This document shows, piece after piece, positions 43,504 through 56,206 of a DNA stretch of 64,000 nt. This stretch comes from Symbiodinium microadriaticum (Eukaryota; Sar; Dinophyceae; Suessiales; Symbiodiniaceae): contig LSRX01001369.1 of NCBI GenBank assembly GCA_001939145.1, forward strand, positions 10,001 to 74,000. The letters run 5' to 3'. Position 1 is the stretch's first letter, and every line of letters starts with the position of its first letter. The position numbers and the translations under genes were made by a program. Below the pieces are notes generated by a model. The model was not told the DNA's origin, made no database searches, and worked only from the letters and a program-made list of their open reading frames with translations.

Positions 43504-45933
43504 TCTAAGGAAGAAGAGGGAATGGACCAATACAGGAAACAGAAGGCATTAGATCGCGTGGATTGGGCTGGGCATCATTGCATTACAACGTGTTGCCTTT
43601 GGGTTCGGTTCTATCTCTGTCACAACCCCTGAAATCAAAAAGCTGGAGGCAATTAGACAGTCTGCGTGTGGAGCTGCCCCTCTGGCAACTGCCAGTACCT
43701 TTGCAGCCTCAATCTTGGAGTCGTCGGATCCCCACTCTCCGAACTCCAAAAATACATCGAGGAGATGGCTGTCTGCAGCACCCTCGACCCCCGCAACAAA
43801 TATTCGTCGTTGCTCACAGCCAGAACCAGTCCCGCAACTCCAAAAGCTCCGCTCGGCTCCGCTCCGCTTCGCTCCGAGGCGCCACGACTGGGATGGGCAT
43901 GCTGTGCGTGTGGACCGAGTAAGCCGGGCTCGGACAGTAGGAGTGCTCCTGTGCAGAACAGCGAGAAAACTCCCCTCCTCCCACCACACGCACACACACA
44001 CGCTCAGCTCCCCCACCCCCTGTCTCTCTCACGGTCTTCTCTGAGAGGATTCTTGGGGCCAAGGCCTGGCTCTTTCTCTCTGGTCTGCTTCTGCTCAGCT
44101 GCTCGCGTGCGACCGAGCACACACGGCCATCTTTCTGAAGTACTTTGCAATTACGGCGTTATGTGGTCTTTTCCAGGAGAGTGTTAAGCGCTCGAAGAAT
44201 CTTTACTGACACCACAGGAGCTCGGCCCCCCGTCGCTCATGCACACGGTCTTGGTTTCGTTTGAATGGTCAAGCGTTACAAAACGGCGCACACGAAAATG
44301 TCAACAACCGCTTCTTAGTCCTGGTGCGCCTCATGGTCCTCCTGCAAGTTTTCGTTGAGCGACATCTCCTTGAGCTTCAGAGCTTGGGTGGGGTTTTAAG
44401 CTCCGCCTGGTCCCGAATTCCGGGCTGAAAGACTATGTCGGTTAAGATGGCGATAACGCACACGGATTCGCACTACACAGGCAAAACATAGTTCCAAAGT
44501 GGGAGTTGGAGCTGAAGCGATTGAACATAACAATCCCAAGGATTTCGCCTCAAACACGAAACTACCGCAATGAACTCAACCCGCTGCCTGCCAGGAGAAA
44601 CCCTTCATTCCAACAGCTGAGTGGGGCACCACGACGGGCTGGAGCCGTGCATAACCTGGGTGCAGCATGGAGCGAAGAGGCTGGGTCGAGGGTTTTAAAA
44701 AGTTGGTGGCTTTGGGGTTTTTGACATCGGAAAGTCTGCCTTGACGTCCAAGCCCACATGCTGCCACAGCTTGAGCCCCCGGCTCTGTGTCTCGTTGTCT
44801 TTCTTGGGGAGCGCCTCGTACGCCTGCCAGCGAGCAGTCTCTTTGGAAACATGGGGGGGGGGGATTACAGTATCTATTGGCTACCTCATCCAGGTTTGAG
44901 CCGTTGATACTGGTGCAACTGAATCCCAGGTTGGAGCCTTGAATCCTGCCCCCAGGGCTTAGAGCTCAGGGCTGACAGGGTTCTCAACAAAGGACCTCCG
45001 GTGATGGCTTGCTACAGTCAACTCTCACAGTGCCAGACCTGCTGTGACACAGCTTAGTGCCCTAGTCCCCGCACTATATGAAGGACCGAAGCCGTTGAAA
45101 GCCTTGCAAACTTCAACCGGTAGAGCAGAGCTGGAATAGAACGGAAGTATAAACCAGTGTGAAGTCTTACTTCGATGGAGGCGACCCTGCCTTGAGCGCA
45201 GTCGGCGACTCGTGAACCTGGGTCACTTGTGTCTCTGCAGTTTTCAGTCTGGCTCGAAACGAAGTTCGAGTCTGGAGTCTAGCGGCCCTCAATCTCGGAC
45301 TGGCAAAGTCGGGGCTGCAGGCAAAGCTTTCTCAACATTGGAAGTTTTGGAGCCAAGAAAATCCAGCTTCTAGTGAGCAGACGCAGCTGAGCTTTCCCGT
45401 GTGGGGGGCTTATGGTCACCAGGTCTTACACTCTCGCCGGATGGGACTCATCTTTTTTTACCTCCCAGGTATCTAAGAAGTCCAAGAACATGAAGCAAGC
45501 TCGCAATTCCCTGATTAGCACTCCAGCAGTTCCCCGCCTCTTCTGTCCCCAGGTTCCACAAGGCCTGCGAGGAAGATAGCATAGCTTGGGATTTCCCCTC
45601 AGCCGCGGATTCCTTCACACTCTGCCCGTGCATGCTAACCGTGCTCAGGCGTCTCCCGAATACAGGCGGCCATCCTAAGTGAACATGAAGCCAGAGGCTG
45701 CCAAAGGTGGCCACCCCTACAGCTACAGCTTCCACTCCGAAAAGAACGATGTTCCATGCTTCCGATGCTTCCTGTGTGCAAAGGATGCCTTTCACGAACA
45801 CGCGCGCAGGGCGCGCAGGGCACCCAAAGCAGGGCAAGGCCGGGCATCCAACCGAGCCTTGCAGGCTTTGGCCGCCTTGGGCCGAACCTTGGGGCCTCGG
45901 CGCTTCTCGACGCTCAAAAGCGCTGCATTTCTA
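43504..45933. other. No supported gene; G11 run
   Basis: Open frames at 43549-44187 on both strands are mutual shadows. A run of eleven G bases lies at 44853-44863. Confidence 0.35.
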
Positions 45934-46003
45934 TGGGCTTAGGGTTTCAGGGTTTAGGTTTTTTTTTTGGGGGGGTTTAGGGTTTTAGGGTTATAGGGTT
46001 TGA
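45934..46003. repeat. Telomere-like tract with T and G runs
   Basis: GGGCTTAGGGTTTCAGGGTT, then T and G homopolymers, then TTTAGGG, TTTTAGGG and TTATAGGG units, all in plus orientation. Confidence 0.75.
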
Positions 46004-46089
46004 GACTACCGAGCTCCTGCTCTGCCAAGCGGCTGATTGAGAGCATCTTCTTCAGAAGGTGCAACGTTCCCGTGCGGACCTGCCGTGGT

Positions 46090-46107
46090 GCATGCGCATG
46101 CGCATGC
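46090..46107. repeat. 18-bp perfect palindrome, alternating purine/pyrimidine
   Basis: GCATGCGCATGCGCATGC equals its own reverse complement and alternates purine and pyrimidine throughout, so it can form a cruciform or Z-DNA. Confidence 0.85.
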
Positions 46108-46198
46108 CTATGTGAAGATATGTACATGTATATAGGTACATCAGTACTACACTATTATACCCCTCTACACTTGTCGATCATCTGCACGTGTATGTAGA

Positions 46199-46292
46199 CA
46201 GAGAGAGAGCAAGAGAGAAAGAGAGAAAGAGAGGGAGAGCGAGAGAGAGAGAGAGAGAGACAGAGAGCGAGGTAGCGAGCTAGACAGAGAGA
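46199..46292. repeat. (GA)n microsatellite
   Basis: GA repeats interrupted by AAAGA, GGGA and GCGA variants, over about 90 bp. Confidence 0.9.
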
Positions 46293-49200
46293 CTTTACAA
46301 GTCTCCGGCCTGGAGCAATCCTGTCTTAGAATATGCGTCGTAAGCAACCACTATGTGACAAACACAACACACGCTCTTGCAGGTTGGTCGGCACGGTGGT
46401 GACTTCATGCTGGCTACCAAACTACAGATGAACTGGTTTGCGGTGTGTTCGTGTTGTCGGACTACCGCAACTGAGGAGAGTTCGCTGTGACCACTTGCTG
46501 CACAAACGCTCAGCGATTCGGGTGAGTCGTTACAAGGCATTCCGATGCATCCGCTTGCCTGTTTGACCTTCGGGTGGCTAAACTTTGCCTTACCCGCCAG
46601 CGTTCGCTGGAGGCTGGCACCTTGCACGCGGGCTCTGCGTGGGCTCGGGATTGCTTCGCTTATTGGGGATGTCGCAGCTCAGTTTCACCAAGCTGGAGGG
46701 AACCGCGAGATGCTGCAAGGCAAACGCGGGACACGAGTGCTGTCAGCAACGAAGCAGTGCAGGAATTGTTGGGGCCCTGAGTAATGGCTGTAGCAGTGGT
46801 GTTTACAAACGACAAAGTTCAACTCCTATCACTGAGGCGGCAGCTGGTGTTCGCTTCCCTCAAGGCCTTCCCGAGGAACAAGAATTCTCAAGCGGTGCTT
46901 CATTGGGGCTGAAATTCTCCCGAGTCCTGGCGCCCTTCAAAACCTGAGCACTGCCACGCCTCAAAACAAACAAACAGTCCAAGCAACTTCAGGTCATTGG
47001 CTAAATGTACCGGACCTGCTTGGAAGGTCGGCTAGAGCCGCCTAGTTTTAACGAGCTGGGGAAGCTTCTGGTTTACATTTTGTGTTGCAGAGAACAGTTG
47101 CATTTTGGCCATTGCTTAAACAGCGCATACGACAAACAAAGGTCGACCTTTCCGACGGTGTTTGCTGCGCAAGGGCGAAGCCCCCACCTCACGTTTCCTT
47201 GACCTTCACCTTAACTCAACACAGAAAATCATGTGCCCGGTCTCCTCGATGCCGCAGTAAACGTAGAAAAGCAGCGCTCCGGCGCTGAACACATCACCTC
47301 AGGGGTGAAGGCTTGAGGCCTGGGTAGCAACGCAATCCGTTGCAGCGCAAGCGGTCTTTTGCATTAGGCCATCCAATCCGCACGCTGCGAAGGCACCCTC
47401 GTGAAGAGGGAAGCTGGGGCCGCTGCTGAGGCTGCCGTATCCCGGGCTTCCTCGGCACAACGGGCTTGGGCTCAAGATCTTTCTCGCCTTACACATCTCC
47501 AACGACCGCCGACGCGAATGCCTAACGCAAGACTACAATGACTGCAAGTTCTTGGAGCTTCTGAAAGCCAAAGCTCAGCTCACAAACCGTGAATCCTCAT
47601 ACTGTAGGCATACCTAATCGTCTGAAAATGAAGTGCTGCTGGGTTGCTGGTATCCACAACTTCCGGGGCCACGTATCCCACTGTCCCCAGCCTTCGGCCG
47701 CCACGTTTCCAAACTGCCCTTTCATGGATGGGGCCCGCTCTGATGATAGGCCCCTCCCTGTGCGAATTTGAATCGTCGAAGTTCCTGAAATCCCGCAATG
47801 GCGGGGATATGCGAGCAGATCAAATAAGGATGAGCAGTGCGAGAGGCACTGGCGCATGTTCGTGACAAACACGAGAAGCAAACGATGCTCCGCCATGCCT
47901 TTGCAATGGGTTTTCTGCTTACACCACTCATGCCACATCGATCAGGACGAGAGGCTTGGAAAGAGAGTAAACAAGGCTTGCAGAACTACACGTGCGAAAC
48001 TACGATCAGTCTGTCCATGTCTGCCAGTTTCTGCTCTGTTCAATGTCACAATGTCTTAGTCTCGTGCTTCGTTGACATGTGAAGGGTTGTGGAAGCCCTC
48101 GTTCCCTGCATGAGCAGCCCGCTGCTTTTGAATGTGGCTCAGCGCGAATCTAGAAAGTCCCCACACTCCGAAGCCCGACAGAGAAACCCCCGGTTTCCGA
48201 CCTGCGCATCATGGCGACCTCGGCAGGCCGTAAGGCTTAGCAGGCTAGCAGCTACTCGAACTTGAGGTGCACCTTCCTTGTACGTGAAGCAGATTAAAGC
48301 CCAAGCTAGTGCGGGATCTCTTGAAGATGCTCGCCAGCAAAATCAACCTGTGTGGAACAACTGCGCAGGCCTGAACACCCTCCGAATTGGGATGTGCACT
48401 GTGGGGATTCAGGCGAGGTTGACGGATGAAGCGTACCGCCCTAATTGCAATTTATGGGTGTAATGCTTACAGCATGAATGTGCATGCATGTTCGTCAAAG
48501 CAGCAGAGTCGTCGAGGTGAGCAGCTTGGCCTGCCCAGCTTCTGGTTTTGCGACATGTTGCAAAGGTCAGATGCGATGAGCTTAGCCCAACACATAGCTT
48601 GTTGCTTATTCGGCACTGTTCTGGGATAGCTATGACAGCTATGAAAGAGGGGGGTGCTGGCAGACGGCGCAGACAGCTCCCTTCACCACGGCACACTGCC
48701 TACGTCTGACCCTCGACCTGCACTCGACCTTCCACTGTCGGTCTTGCTCTTTCTCCTTGCTTTCTCGCCGTCATGCTTTATAAATTATAAAGCGGAGAAC
48801 TACAAAGCACTGCTCAAAACGTGTGAAACTCAACGCCTGTACAGCAAAAAGTCAAAGCTCATCCACTCCCCAAGGTTCCATGGGGTGGCTGGCTATCGCA
48901 TGGAGAACACTTAGCTAAGCAAGGCTTCTTGACCATGCGATCTACTAATCTACTACATGCGAAAGCAGCGATCATCGCTGCTGCCTGGAGTCTGTGAGAT
49001 GTACAGTAGGGGGAGGGAAAATCTGGCGGATACCAAAACAGGAGCTCCGTGGGCCGCCGAGGAGCTCGAATCCCACATTTGACATGGCGCCCCTTTGGCA
49101 ATGGATTGGACAACCCCGGCTGCAAAGAAAAAACGCCCCTTCACTACAGCGAATAGGCCCTACGTGGCAAGTTCTGCCCAAGATAACATAAACATCGAGG

Positions 49201-50859
49201 AGTTTAAAGCCATTGCCAGAGGCCCGGGCCATCTCAACACAAAGCCGCAGAGCGAAAAAAACGGCTGAAGCCTTCCGGGCCCGCTCCACGAATCCGACTC
49301 ATTTCTAGCCGCATAGATGACCTCAAGCTTCAGGAAAGCAGTGGAAGAAACATGAAGCGATCCTCTCAGCAAAGTGCATCGTCGATGGCATTTTGGAAGC
49401 GAGTTGCAACAAGGACATAAGCAGGTTTAGACAATGGAGAACTTACTCAACGTCTCTTGCCATCCCGTGGTCAAATCTTCTGAATCCTTACAATGCTTTA
49501 CATGTCTGAGAATCTAGATCCAAAGTATCAATCTGCGTGCTCCATGCCCTGTGGCCGCTTCGTCGTTGCTGCTGCTCTCTGAGTGAAAGCCCGAATCCCT
49601 GCAACACCCCCGGATTCTCCAGACCACAGGCGCCCTAGCGGCTCTAACCAAACCATGGCGCAGCTCAAGCCAGATCTTGGCAGACAGACGGGGCATGCAG
49701 ATTCTTCCTGCAGGCAGTTGGGTCGAATGGGGAGGTGCTGGAGAGGGAAAAGGTCGACCAATCATGCAAAGGCTTCATGTGAGGATGAGATCCGTCAATA
49801 AAACTTGTTGCACGTGGAAACGACTATGGTTTTGAACCTCCGGCGAAACGAAACGAGTGTCCTGAGTCCCAACCCAACGCCAAGCCTTGTGCCGCACCTA
49901 CATATCTGTTCATGCAGTGAAGACTTTGTTCCCGCAACACTGATGACAATCAAAGTCTTCTGGAATCCCTCGACTTGCAATGCTCTGGACTCTGAACTCA
50001 GCCAAGCATCCAGCTGTTCATGTTGTCTGTGCACTGGTCAAGGAGCCTGACGTGGGCGTGCAGACACACCGCATCATGGCGGAACAGCTGCCACTTTCTC
50101 GCATCCAACTGAAGGTTTCCCTGTCTGATCTCGAAACCTTGAAGCTTCCTCCCGAGGGACAAACAAGATCATCTCGCATCCCGCAAAAAAATCCTTCCCG
50201 GCGGCTGTTGCGCGATGCGCAGGGTGCCCTTGTTCTGCGCGGCGGCAGTGCACTCTTCGAGAGGCATCCCTGAAGGAAGGTCGTGGCTCACTGATCTTGC
50301 TCTCACCCTCCTGTCTGTGGCCTAGGCTTCGACGAAGGCTCATGCCAATATCTTCTGGGTTTGTCATATGCATCTTTGCGCTTGGGCATCATGAGAGTCT
50401 TCCAGCCATTCGGCATTTACTTGCTGGCGACCACGTCGGGGGAAGGGAAGGAAGGTTCAAGATGCAAATCTCTTGCACACCAGCGCCTCCGGTGAAGGAC
50501 CGCGAGAGCCTCGACTCCACCTAAGACATGTGGCCAAGATCCGGGCGACGTTTCACACCATGCACTGTGCAAGTGGACTTCCCTATGCATCGTCCAGGTT
50601 GCACCCGCACATCCCCAATCCTTCTCGGGTGATACCTAACATGCGGAGGTACCTCGCAAAAACAGTTCGCGAGGATAGGGTTTGGGGGGGATGTTGAAAG
50701 ATCCCACATCCTCCAGTTGACAGGCACCTAACAGGCCGAGGTACCTGACGCGTGGGCTGGGGTGTGTAATGGAATCGTCACACTCGTGCAGAACTTGCCA
50801 ATGACAAAAACTGAAGACAACCCGAGGCTGCGGCTTTCAATTCCTGCTCGCTTGGCACG
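46293..50859. other. No supported gene
   Basis: Short frames on both strands; no repeat, RNA or clear exon was seen. Confidence 0.35.
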
Positions 50860-51886
50860 ATGTCGTCTAAAGGCAAGACTTTCCTGAGCCGGACAAAAGC
50901 CACTCTTAGAGACCGCACCTATGCGAGCTGCAGACGCTGCCAGGGTGCAACCCATGGCGCGAAACGTGCAAAGAAACGGACGTGGCCGGCTTCTTCCTGT
51001 TGCAGAGTCTTCTTGTTGCTTGAAAAGGTGCGTTTCGAGTACGTTCAAGCACGATGTTTGTTAGAGATCGGCTTGGTTAGGATTGACAGCTGCCGCCTCT
51101 TCTAGTGATGCTGAAACGACTGTGATGTAGAGGCTGGGCCGGTGTGAGAGTCATGGTCGGTGAAGCATCAAGGCAATAAGCTTTGGGGGCGCATGCGCTG
51201 TGTTGGGAACGAAGCGCGAAGCCTCGGGGCCTTGGGTAGCCATGTGGATTTGCCCTCAAAGGTTGACAAAGGTCACGTCCTGAGCCCTGCACCCCAAGCC
51301 GAAGCAAGCCCAAGCAGAGCGGGAACCCTGAAGCAAGTCCAGCGACTTTCGCCTCTGTCTGAGCTGAAGGTGGTTTTCAAGAAGTTCGTCCAGCCTGACA
51401 AGTTCCTGCAGCGCGCCAGTCTTCAAAGCTACTGCATTCTTCTGCTCCTGGAGCGGCACAGTCAAGTAAGTATCATGCTACCGCCTCACGGACCTACAAG
51501 ACCTTGGGCTGGTAGGCTGCATAGGCCAATGCAGGTGGGCTGTAGCAAAGGCAGTGTGATGCTAGCAGCCCGCTCTGACAGCTCGAGAGCCTGAATCCAA
51601 AGTGTTGCCCTGAGTGCGGCCGAGAATCTTCATACATCGGCAGGCAAATAAACTGCAGAAAGCCCGTTTGGGACTTGGACAGATCGAAGTTGTTCCTGTC
51701 GCCTCAAGACTCAAGCGGTTGCAGTCTCTTTGTAAGCAGATCGGAGCTTCCGGTGTGCTCGGGCAGGTGCACAGCAGATACTTGTCGATTGTTGGAAAGA
51801 CGACTCAGGAGTGTTTAGGCTTGCCGCCCCGCCGTCGCCCACCTTCCCGTGCCCGCACCACCCATCCGCTTTCTCTACCGCACTGA
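50860..51886 (+). CDS. Three-exon candidate gene, small basic protein, unknown function
   Basis: Exons 50860-51027, 51181-51465 and 51644-51886 join at phase 0 into 231 codons plus stop. Exon 1 starts with ATG, encodes a Lys/Arg-rich protein with a CRRC motif (SCRRCQGATHGAKRAKKR) and ends AAG before GTGCGT. Exon 2 ends CAA before a consensus donor, GTAAGTATC (51466). It carries SPLSELKVVFKKFVQPDKFL and a hydrophobic YCILLLLER, with about 63% G/C at third positions over its last 68 codons. Exon 3 follows CATACATCGGCAG before G, the AG-G acceptor style common in dinoflagellates, and contains QKARLGLGQIEVVPVASRLK. Reading straight through either intron hits stops. The weakest join is the acceptor at 51180 (GGCAATAAG). 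The C-terminus is Arg/Pro-rich. This is the most complete gene model here, though no family was recognised. Confidence 0.4.
51028..51180 (+). other. Candidate intron 1 of the 50860 gene, 153 bp
   Basis: Starts GTGCGT and ends AATAAG. The acceptor lacks a good pyrimidine tract; CGCCTCTTCTAG at about 51103 is a better-looking site but does not keep the frame. Confidence 0.25.
51466..51643 (+). other. Candidate intron 2 of the 50860 gene, 178 bp
   Basis: Starts with consensus GTAAGT and ends CGGCAG before G. Phase 0. It contains an in-frame stop at 51592-51594 if not removed. Confidence 0.4.
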
Positions 51887-53658
51887 ACCCTTCTGGCAGA
51901 GCCCTTAAGTAGAACACGAAACCCACACAATCCAAGGAGCCGGGCTCCCCAAATGCAAGCCTCCCAAAGTCTCCTCAAGAAACCAAAGGGTTTTCACAAA
52001 CGCTGCCGGTGCCAGGGGCCAAGGTGCAGAGCGGAGACAGCGGCAGACCGAGTCCTAGGCGCAGCTTTAGGCGAAACGTCAGGGTATTCGCCAAAGCTGA
52101 CACATGGGTCCTTCAGACTACCGTACTGGCGGTGGCTAGCGCTTGGCGTCCCGATGAGTGCTTTTGAACCCGCGTCCTCTTTCGACGTCGCCCTGGGCAT
52201 GGAACTCCTGGAGCGGCCATGGTCGTGCGCACCGGAGCTAAGTCAGATTTCTTGCTGCTTCAGTCCGTTCGTGACGATACAACCTTGGCTGTTGGGAAAG
52301 TCGGCACGGCTTGGGACCCTCGTTGCTTCGACTTCAAGGGCGCCTCCAGGAATGAGCTACTTAAGTAGCAACCGACCATGCCCGACGACACACTGACCCT
52401 GCTAGCATCGCACCGGCCGAAGCCATGAATTTGACAGAACGCAGACCTTGTCCAGGTCTCACCGACCCTTGCTGGTTCTTCCCTTCTGGCCAGCCTATAT
52501 CGAGTTAAGCAGGGAGACTCCACAGGATGACCAAATCTTCCAACAGCAGGGCCATCCCACAGTCAAAGGCTTCAGCGTGACAGGCTCTAAACACCCTCAC
52601 TGCACTCACTGGGAAAGCACCGGCAATTTCAGAGGATTCCGACACCAAGGCAACCGCAGACCTTGGGCACTACAAAGCAAGGATTGGCATAGATGCATTG
52701 AAGAGCCTCCTGAATTTGGCACCCTGTTGAAGATACGGATCCCCGGTTTCGGAGGGTCCTCGACCAAGCGTTCGGACCAGCGCCTTGACGGGAGGAACAT
52801 AGGAACTCTGAAACTGAGATGCACTGCCCATTACCGCCAATTTTCTGTCAAAGAAGCATCTTAGCAGAGGGTCGGCCTGCTCGTAGGCTCTGGAACGCTC
52901 TGGAGATCTCTGGGGGTTTTGCAATCCCGCCTGTGAATATCCCACGGCTTCGCAGAGTGTCCAATGTCCGATGCCCGAAAATACCACGTCCTTGGCTGAA
53001 GGCGCACGTATAGGCGATGGGTTGGGGGCTTCGTGCGCTTGGTTCTAGAGCGCATGATGGAGCACAGCGAAGTCTGCATCACGAGTCAGCTCTTGCAGGA
53101 GGGACAATCAACCCTGCGACCACCTCAAAACAAGTGCCACCCGGCGTCAGCGCCAATTGCTGGTCTGCGGCCACTTCGCTGGGGTCCTGGGCTTTACCGT
53201 CTAGGCCGATGGAAACTCTCTACCCTTGTCGATGCCGTGCGACAAACTCTCCATTGCCGAGCCGTAGCCGAAGATCTCCGAGATCCTGGAGTAGGGTCGT
53301 GGATCGCCTTGCGACACAGACCCACCTGAAGCCTTCGGCCCGCGCCTGCATGTGTTTGGAGAGGTCGGTCGAGAGGATGAGAGCGATACGCACCTGCAGG
53401 ACTCCCACTGCTGGAGGCGGCCAAGCAGCAGGAAGCCTTTGAAATTCTCGAGGTCTTGTGGCGCTCAAAACTATTAACGAGTCCGAAGCCGTCCACGCAC
53501 CCTAAGAGGGAATGATTCGTCCGCAAGCACAGTCCACATAAATCTTGAAAGCCCCGTGTGCCGGCTCTGCAAGGGTCAGTCGATTGAAGAAAAGCCCTTA
53601 TTGTGGCATTGACAGGGGTGGGATGTGAGGGGTAGGAAAAGGGCCTCAAGCCCAAGGG
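51887..53658. other. No supported gene
   Basis: Frames such as 51953-52396 and 52448-52864 on the plus strand are open but have no supporting signal. Confidence 0.35.
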
Positions 53659-53674
53659 CCCCCCCCCCCCCCCC
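53659..53674. repeat. C16 homopolymer
   Basis: Sixteen consecutive C bases. They lie inside a 285-codon minus-strand open frame (53194-54051), so that frame depends on the exact homopolymer length. Confidence 0.85.
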
Positions 53675-53780
53675 GACATCTTGCCTGACGCTCCCTTGCT
53701 TCGTGGTTCTGTGGGATGGCCATAAGCCTCAGGCGCAAGGGCGGTATACATCTTCGGAGAGAGTCCACAGGTCTTGCGCC

Positions 53781-54241
53781 ATGCGTCCTGTTCGGGAAGA
53801 CTTTGGCGCGAAGCATGCTGAAAATAGCAAACGGCAGGATATTTGTCGAAATGCTGAGCTGCACCTGCAGGCCGTAAGCAAGATACCAGAAACAGCCGTT
53901 CCCCTGCTCGATTGCCTTGCCACAAGACTTCAGTACGACGGCAAGCCACATAATCAGATGAGAACTGTAGCCTCTGACAAATATCCTCCCTCACAGATAA
54001 TGGCGGGAGTCTACAGCCATCGTCTGCCTCGTTATGTGAGTGCCGCCGCAAAACGTTGACAAAGGAAGAACGCAGTAGTTATGATCCTGTCCTTGTGAAT
54101 CTCGCATGCCGAAGCCCAGGACCCAACATGTCCCAGAAGCTTTGTCTGGCGCGGGCCGTACCGATGCGAAAGCAACCGCTCCTGGTCCAGGCTTGCCGCT
54201 TTGGGGGGGGCTCATCACACCAGCGACTAGCATCATTCTGA
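53781..54241 (+). pseudogene. Plus-strand coding trace with a frame change
   Basis: From ATG 53781 the frame reads 92 codons to 54059, with GAKHAENSKRQDICRNAEL and a Tyr/Ser-rich end. A second frame continues to 54241 with EERSSYDPVLVNLACRSPGP. The change occurs near 54035-54063. A GTGAGT donor-like site at 54035 and an AAAG would remove only 29 bp, too short for a normal intron, so a frameshift is more likely. An antisense frame of 285 codons (53194-54051) covers the first part but has the Ser/Arg-rich look of a shadow and crosses a C16 run. No family was recognised. Confidence 0.2.
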
Positions 54242-56119
54242 TGAACATAAGGTTGAAACTTCACAGGACTTGCCCATACTACATGCAATCACCAAGACTC
54301 AAATTAAGTTCCATGTCCATAATCAATGCACCAGAGAGTATTCAAAACGCGGCCTGCAACGACGGAGCCCATCAGACACCCCATCGATTCCCCACTCTCC
54401 GCTAGACTCCAGCCTGACGAAGGTACTCAGTGCGTTAAAGCCACGTCAAAGCAAATAAAACCTTTTCTGATTACGTGCTGGGAAAGGTGCAAGCTCAGCT
54501 GCGTGGAAGTTCTCCAGCACAGAGCGGTCGTTGTAGGTCACCGCCTCAGATGGCCCAGGGCTTATGGTTATTTGTCTCCGAGTTAGTGACACTTCTTGCA
54601 GGTGTGGTAAGCCTTACATAAGCCGAACATGCCAACCCCAAGTCGTGACAGCAACGGCATTGCATGCATCCTTTTGCTGTAGTGGTGTCATATCCGGGCA
54701 CGTGATGTCGCATCACGCCATGTACGCTGTCTTGCTGAAATGATCTTATGCTGCATTGCTGTACTTGCGGATGTATGGTTTGATGTTGAGCAGGCTCTGC
54801 AAGATGTCGACGTCTACGGAGCTTGAGAACCTCTACGCGACGCATTCAGCACTTCCCACCCCTCAAACGATTCCGGGAAGCAATGCGGACTTGGAAGATA
54901 TGATTTCTAAAGATGGTTCCGAAAATAGCCCGGGACAAGAGCTTGGACTCCATCCGTAAGTTCGAATCTCCGCTCGCTTGGCTCGCTTCTCACTTGCATT
55001 CGGTTGGTTAACACGCTCGACTGGCACAAAAGTGCACTACTGCTGGCTTTGCTACTTGCATTGGTATGTGCGATTTTTTCAATGCAAACAACCGATGTCC
55101 ATTCCACCGATCAAGTATATTATCAGTATAATATGGCATTCAGAACGCTCACGGACACCTCGCAAGAGCGTGAAGTGTGAATGAGCAAGCTTTCTACTTC
55201 ATTTCTGTCATGAAAGGTTGATACTCTCCACAGTGTCAGGTATGCGGCAACCAACTTCCACAGCAACAACAAGCGTTCGTGAGACCATTACCGCTGGCAC
55301 CGGAACCAGATGCTTAACGGTATGCATGTGATTCTAATAAAACCTCATCCCTACTGCGCATGTCCTGTGATGGTTCACCTTCGGCAGCATCAACTGGCAC
55401 AGTGCAGAATAGTGCAGAGCTTCTGTCAAAGCACCATCGACTCCATGCCATCAAGCTCTGAGATCGTGGCTCTGTCCAGGCTCTATATGAGAACTTCTTG
55501 GAAACTAGGAGCACCTTTAAAGGAGGATCCTCAAAGGTCGTTCTCACGATTCTATGATAGCTTCCGTAGTAGTCAGCCAGGCTACGAGGTTGTCCCGAGA
55601 GTTGACCTGGAAGCTGTTGTTGAGACCTGGGGGGCGGAGGCACTTTCCACACGGATGGAGGGGCACCTCAATGCGTTTAGGCTCTCGGTCTCTTTCACGC
55701 TCTCAAAACCCATGCTTTGCGGTTTTTGGGCTTCTCGAGCGCCTGAAAAACCCTTGCAGTAGTTGCCTGCGATGCTCAACGGTCATGAAACCGCCCATCC
55801 CATCCCCGGCGAAGCCCTCCGGCGCCTGGATGTCCCAAGTCATGACCCAGAGCGGCAACACACAGAGAGACCTGTGGCTGCACACAGCAACAACCTTTTG
55901 CGCTGTACAAACTGCAAACTTCACAACAAAGCAAGCATCAGATGGTTGGACCTCACGCCAACCAGGCTGTTAAACAAAAAAACACAGCCTAAGTCTACGA
56001 AGAGGCGAGACCCTCAAGAGAAAATCCTGAGCTTCTCTTCGGGTGGCACTCCGGAGAGCCGGTAGCTCAGAGGACTGGAGCAGCCCGGAGCTCGAGGCAA
56101 GGACCTGAAGAGCACAGCT
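54242..56119. other. No supported gene
   Basis: The plus frame 55310-55762 (150 codons) is open without further support. Nothing else was seen. Confidence 0.35.
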
Positions 56120-56206
56120 GGGGTTTAGTTTGGGGATTTTGGGGATTTGGGGGTTTAGGGTTTAGGGTTTAGGGTTTGGGGATTTCTGGGTTTAGGGTTT
56201 AGGGGG
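56120..56206. repeat. Telomere-like tract (TTTAGGG sense)
   Basis: Contains three perfect consecutive units (GGGTTTAGGGTTTAGGGTTT) plus GGGATTTTGGGGATTT variants. Plus orientation. Confidence 0.85.

Noticed and set aside
43018-43508. Open frames giving poly-Ser, poly-Ile and minus-strand poly-Met
   Set aside because: They are translations of the (TCA)n array in each frame; no non-repeat domain supports a gene.
54200-54240. MMLVAGV shared with a frame near 24750
   Set aside because: Seven residues only, in frames that are not the preferred ones at either place. Chance cannot be excluded.
56056-56100. tRNA-like GGTAGCTCAGAGGACTGGAG
   Set aside because: It resembles an A box only. No B box, acceptor stem or clover-leaf pairing follows.
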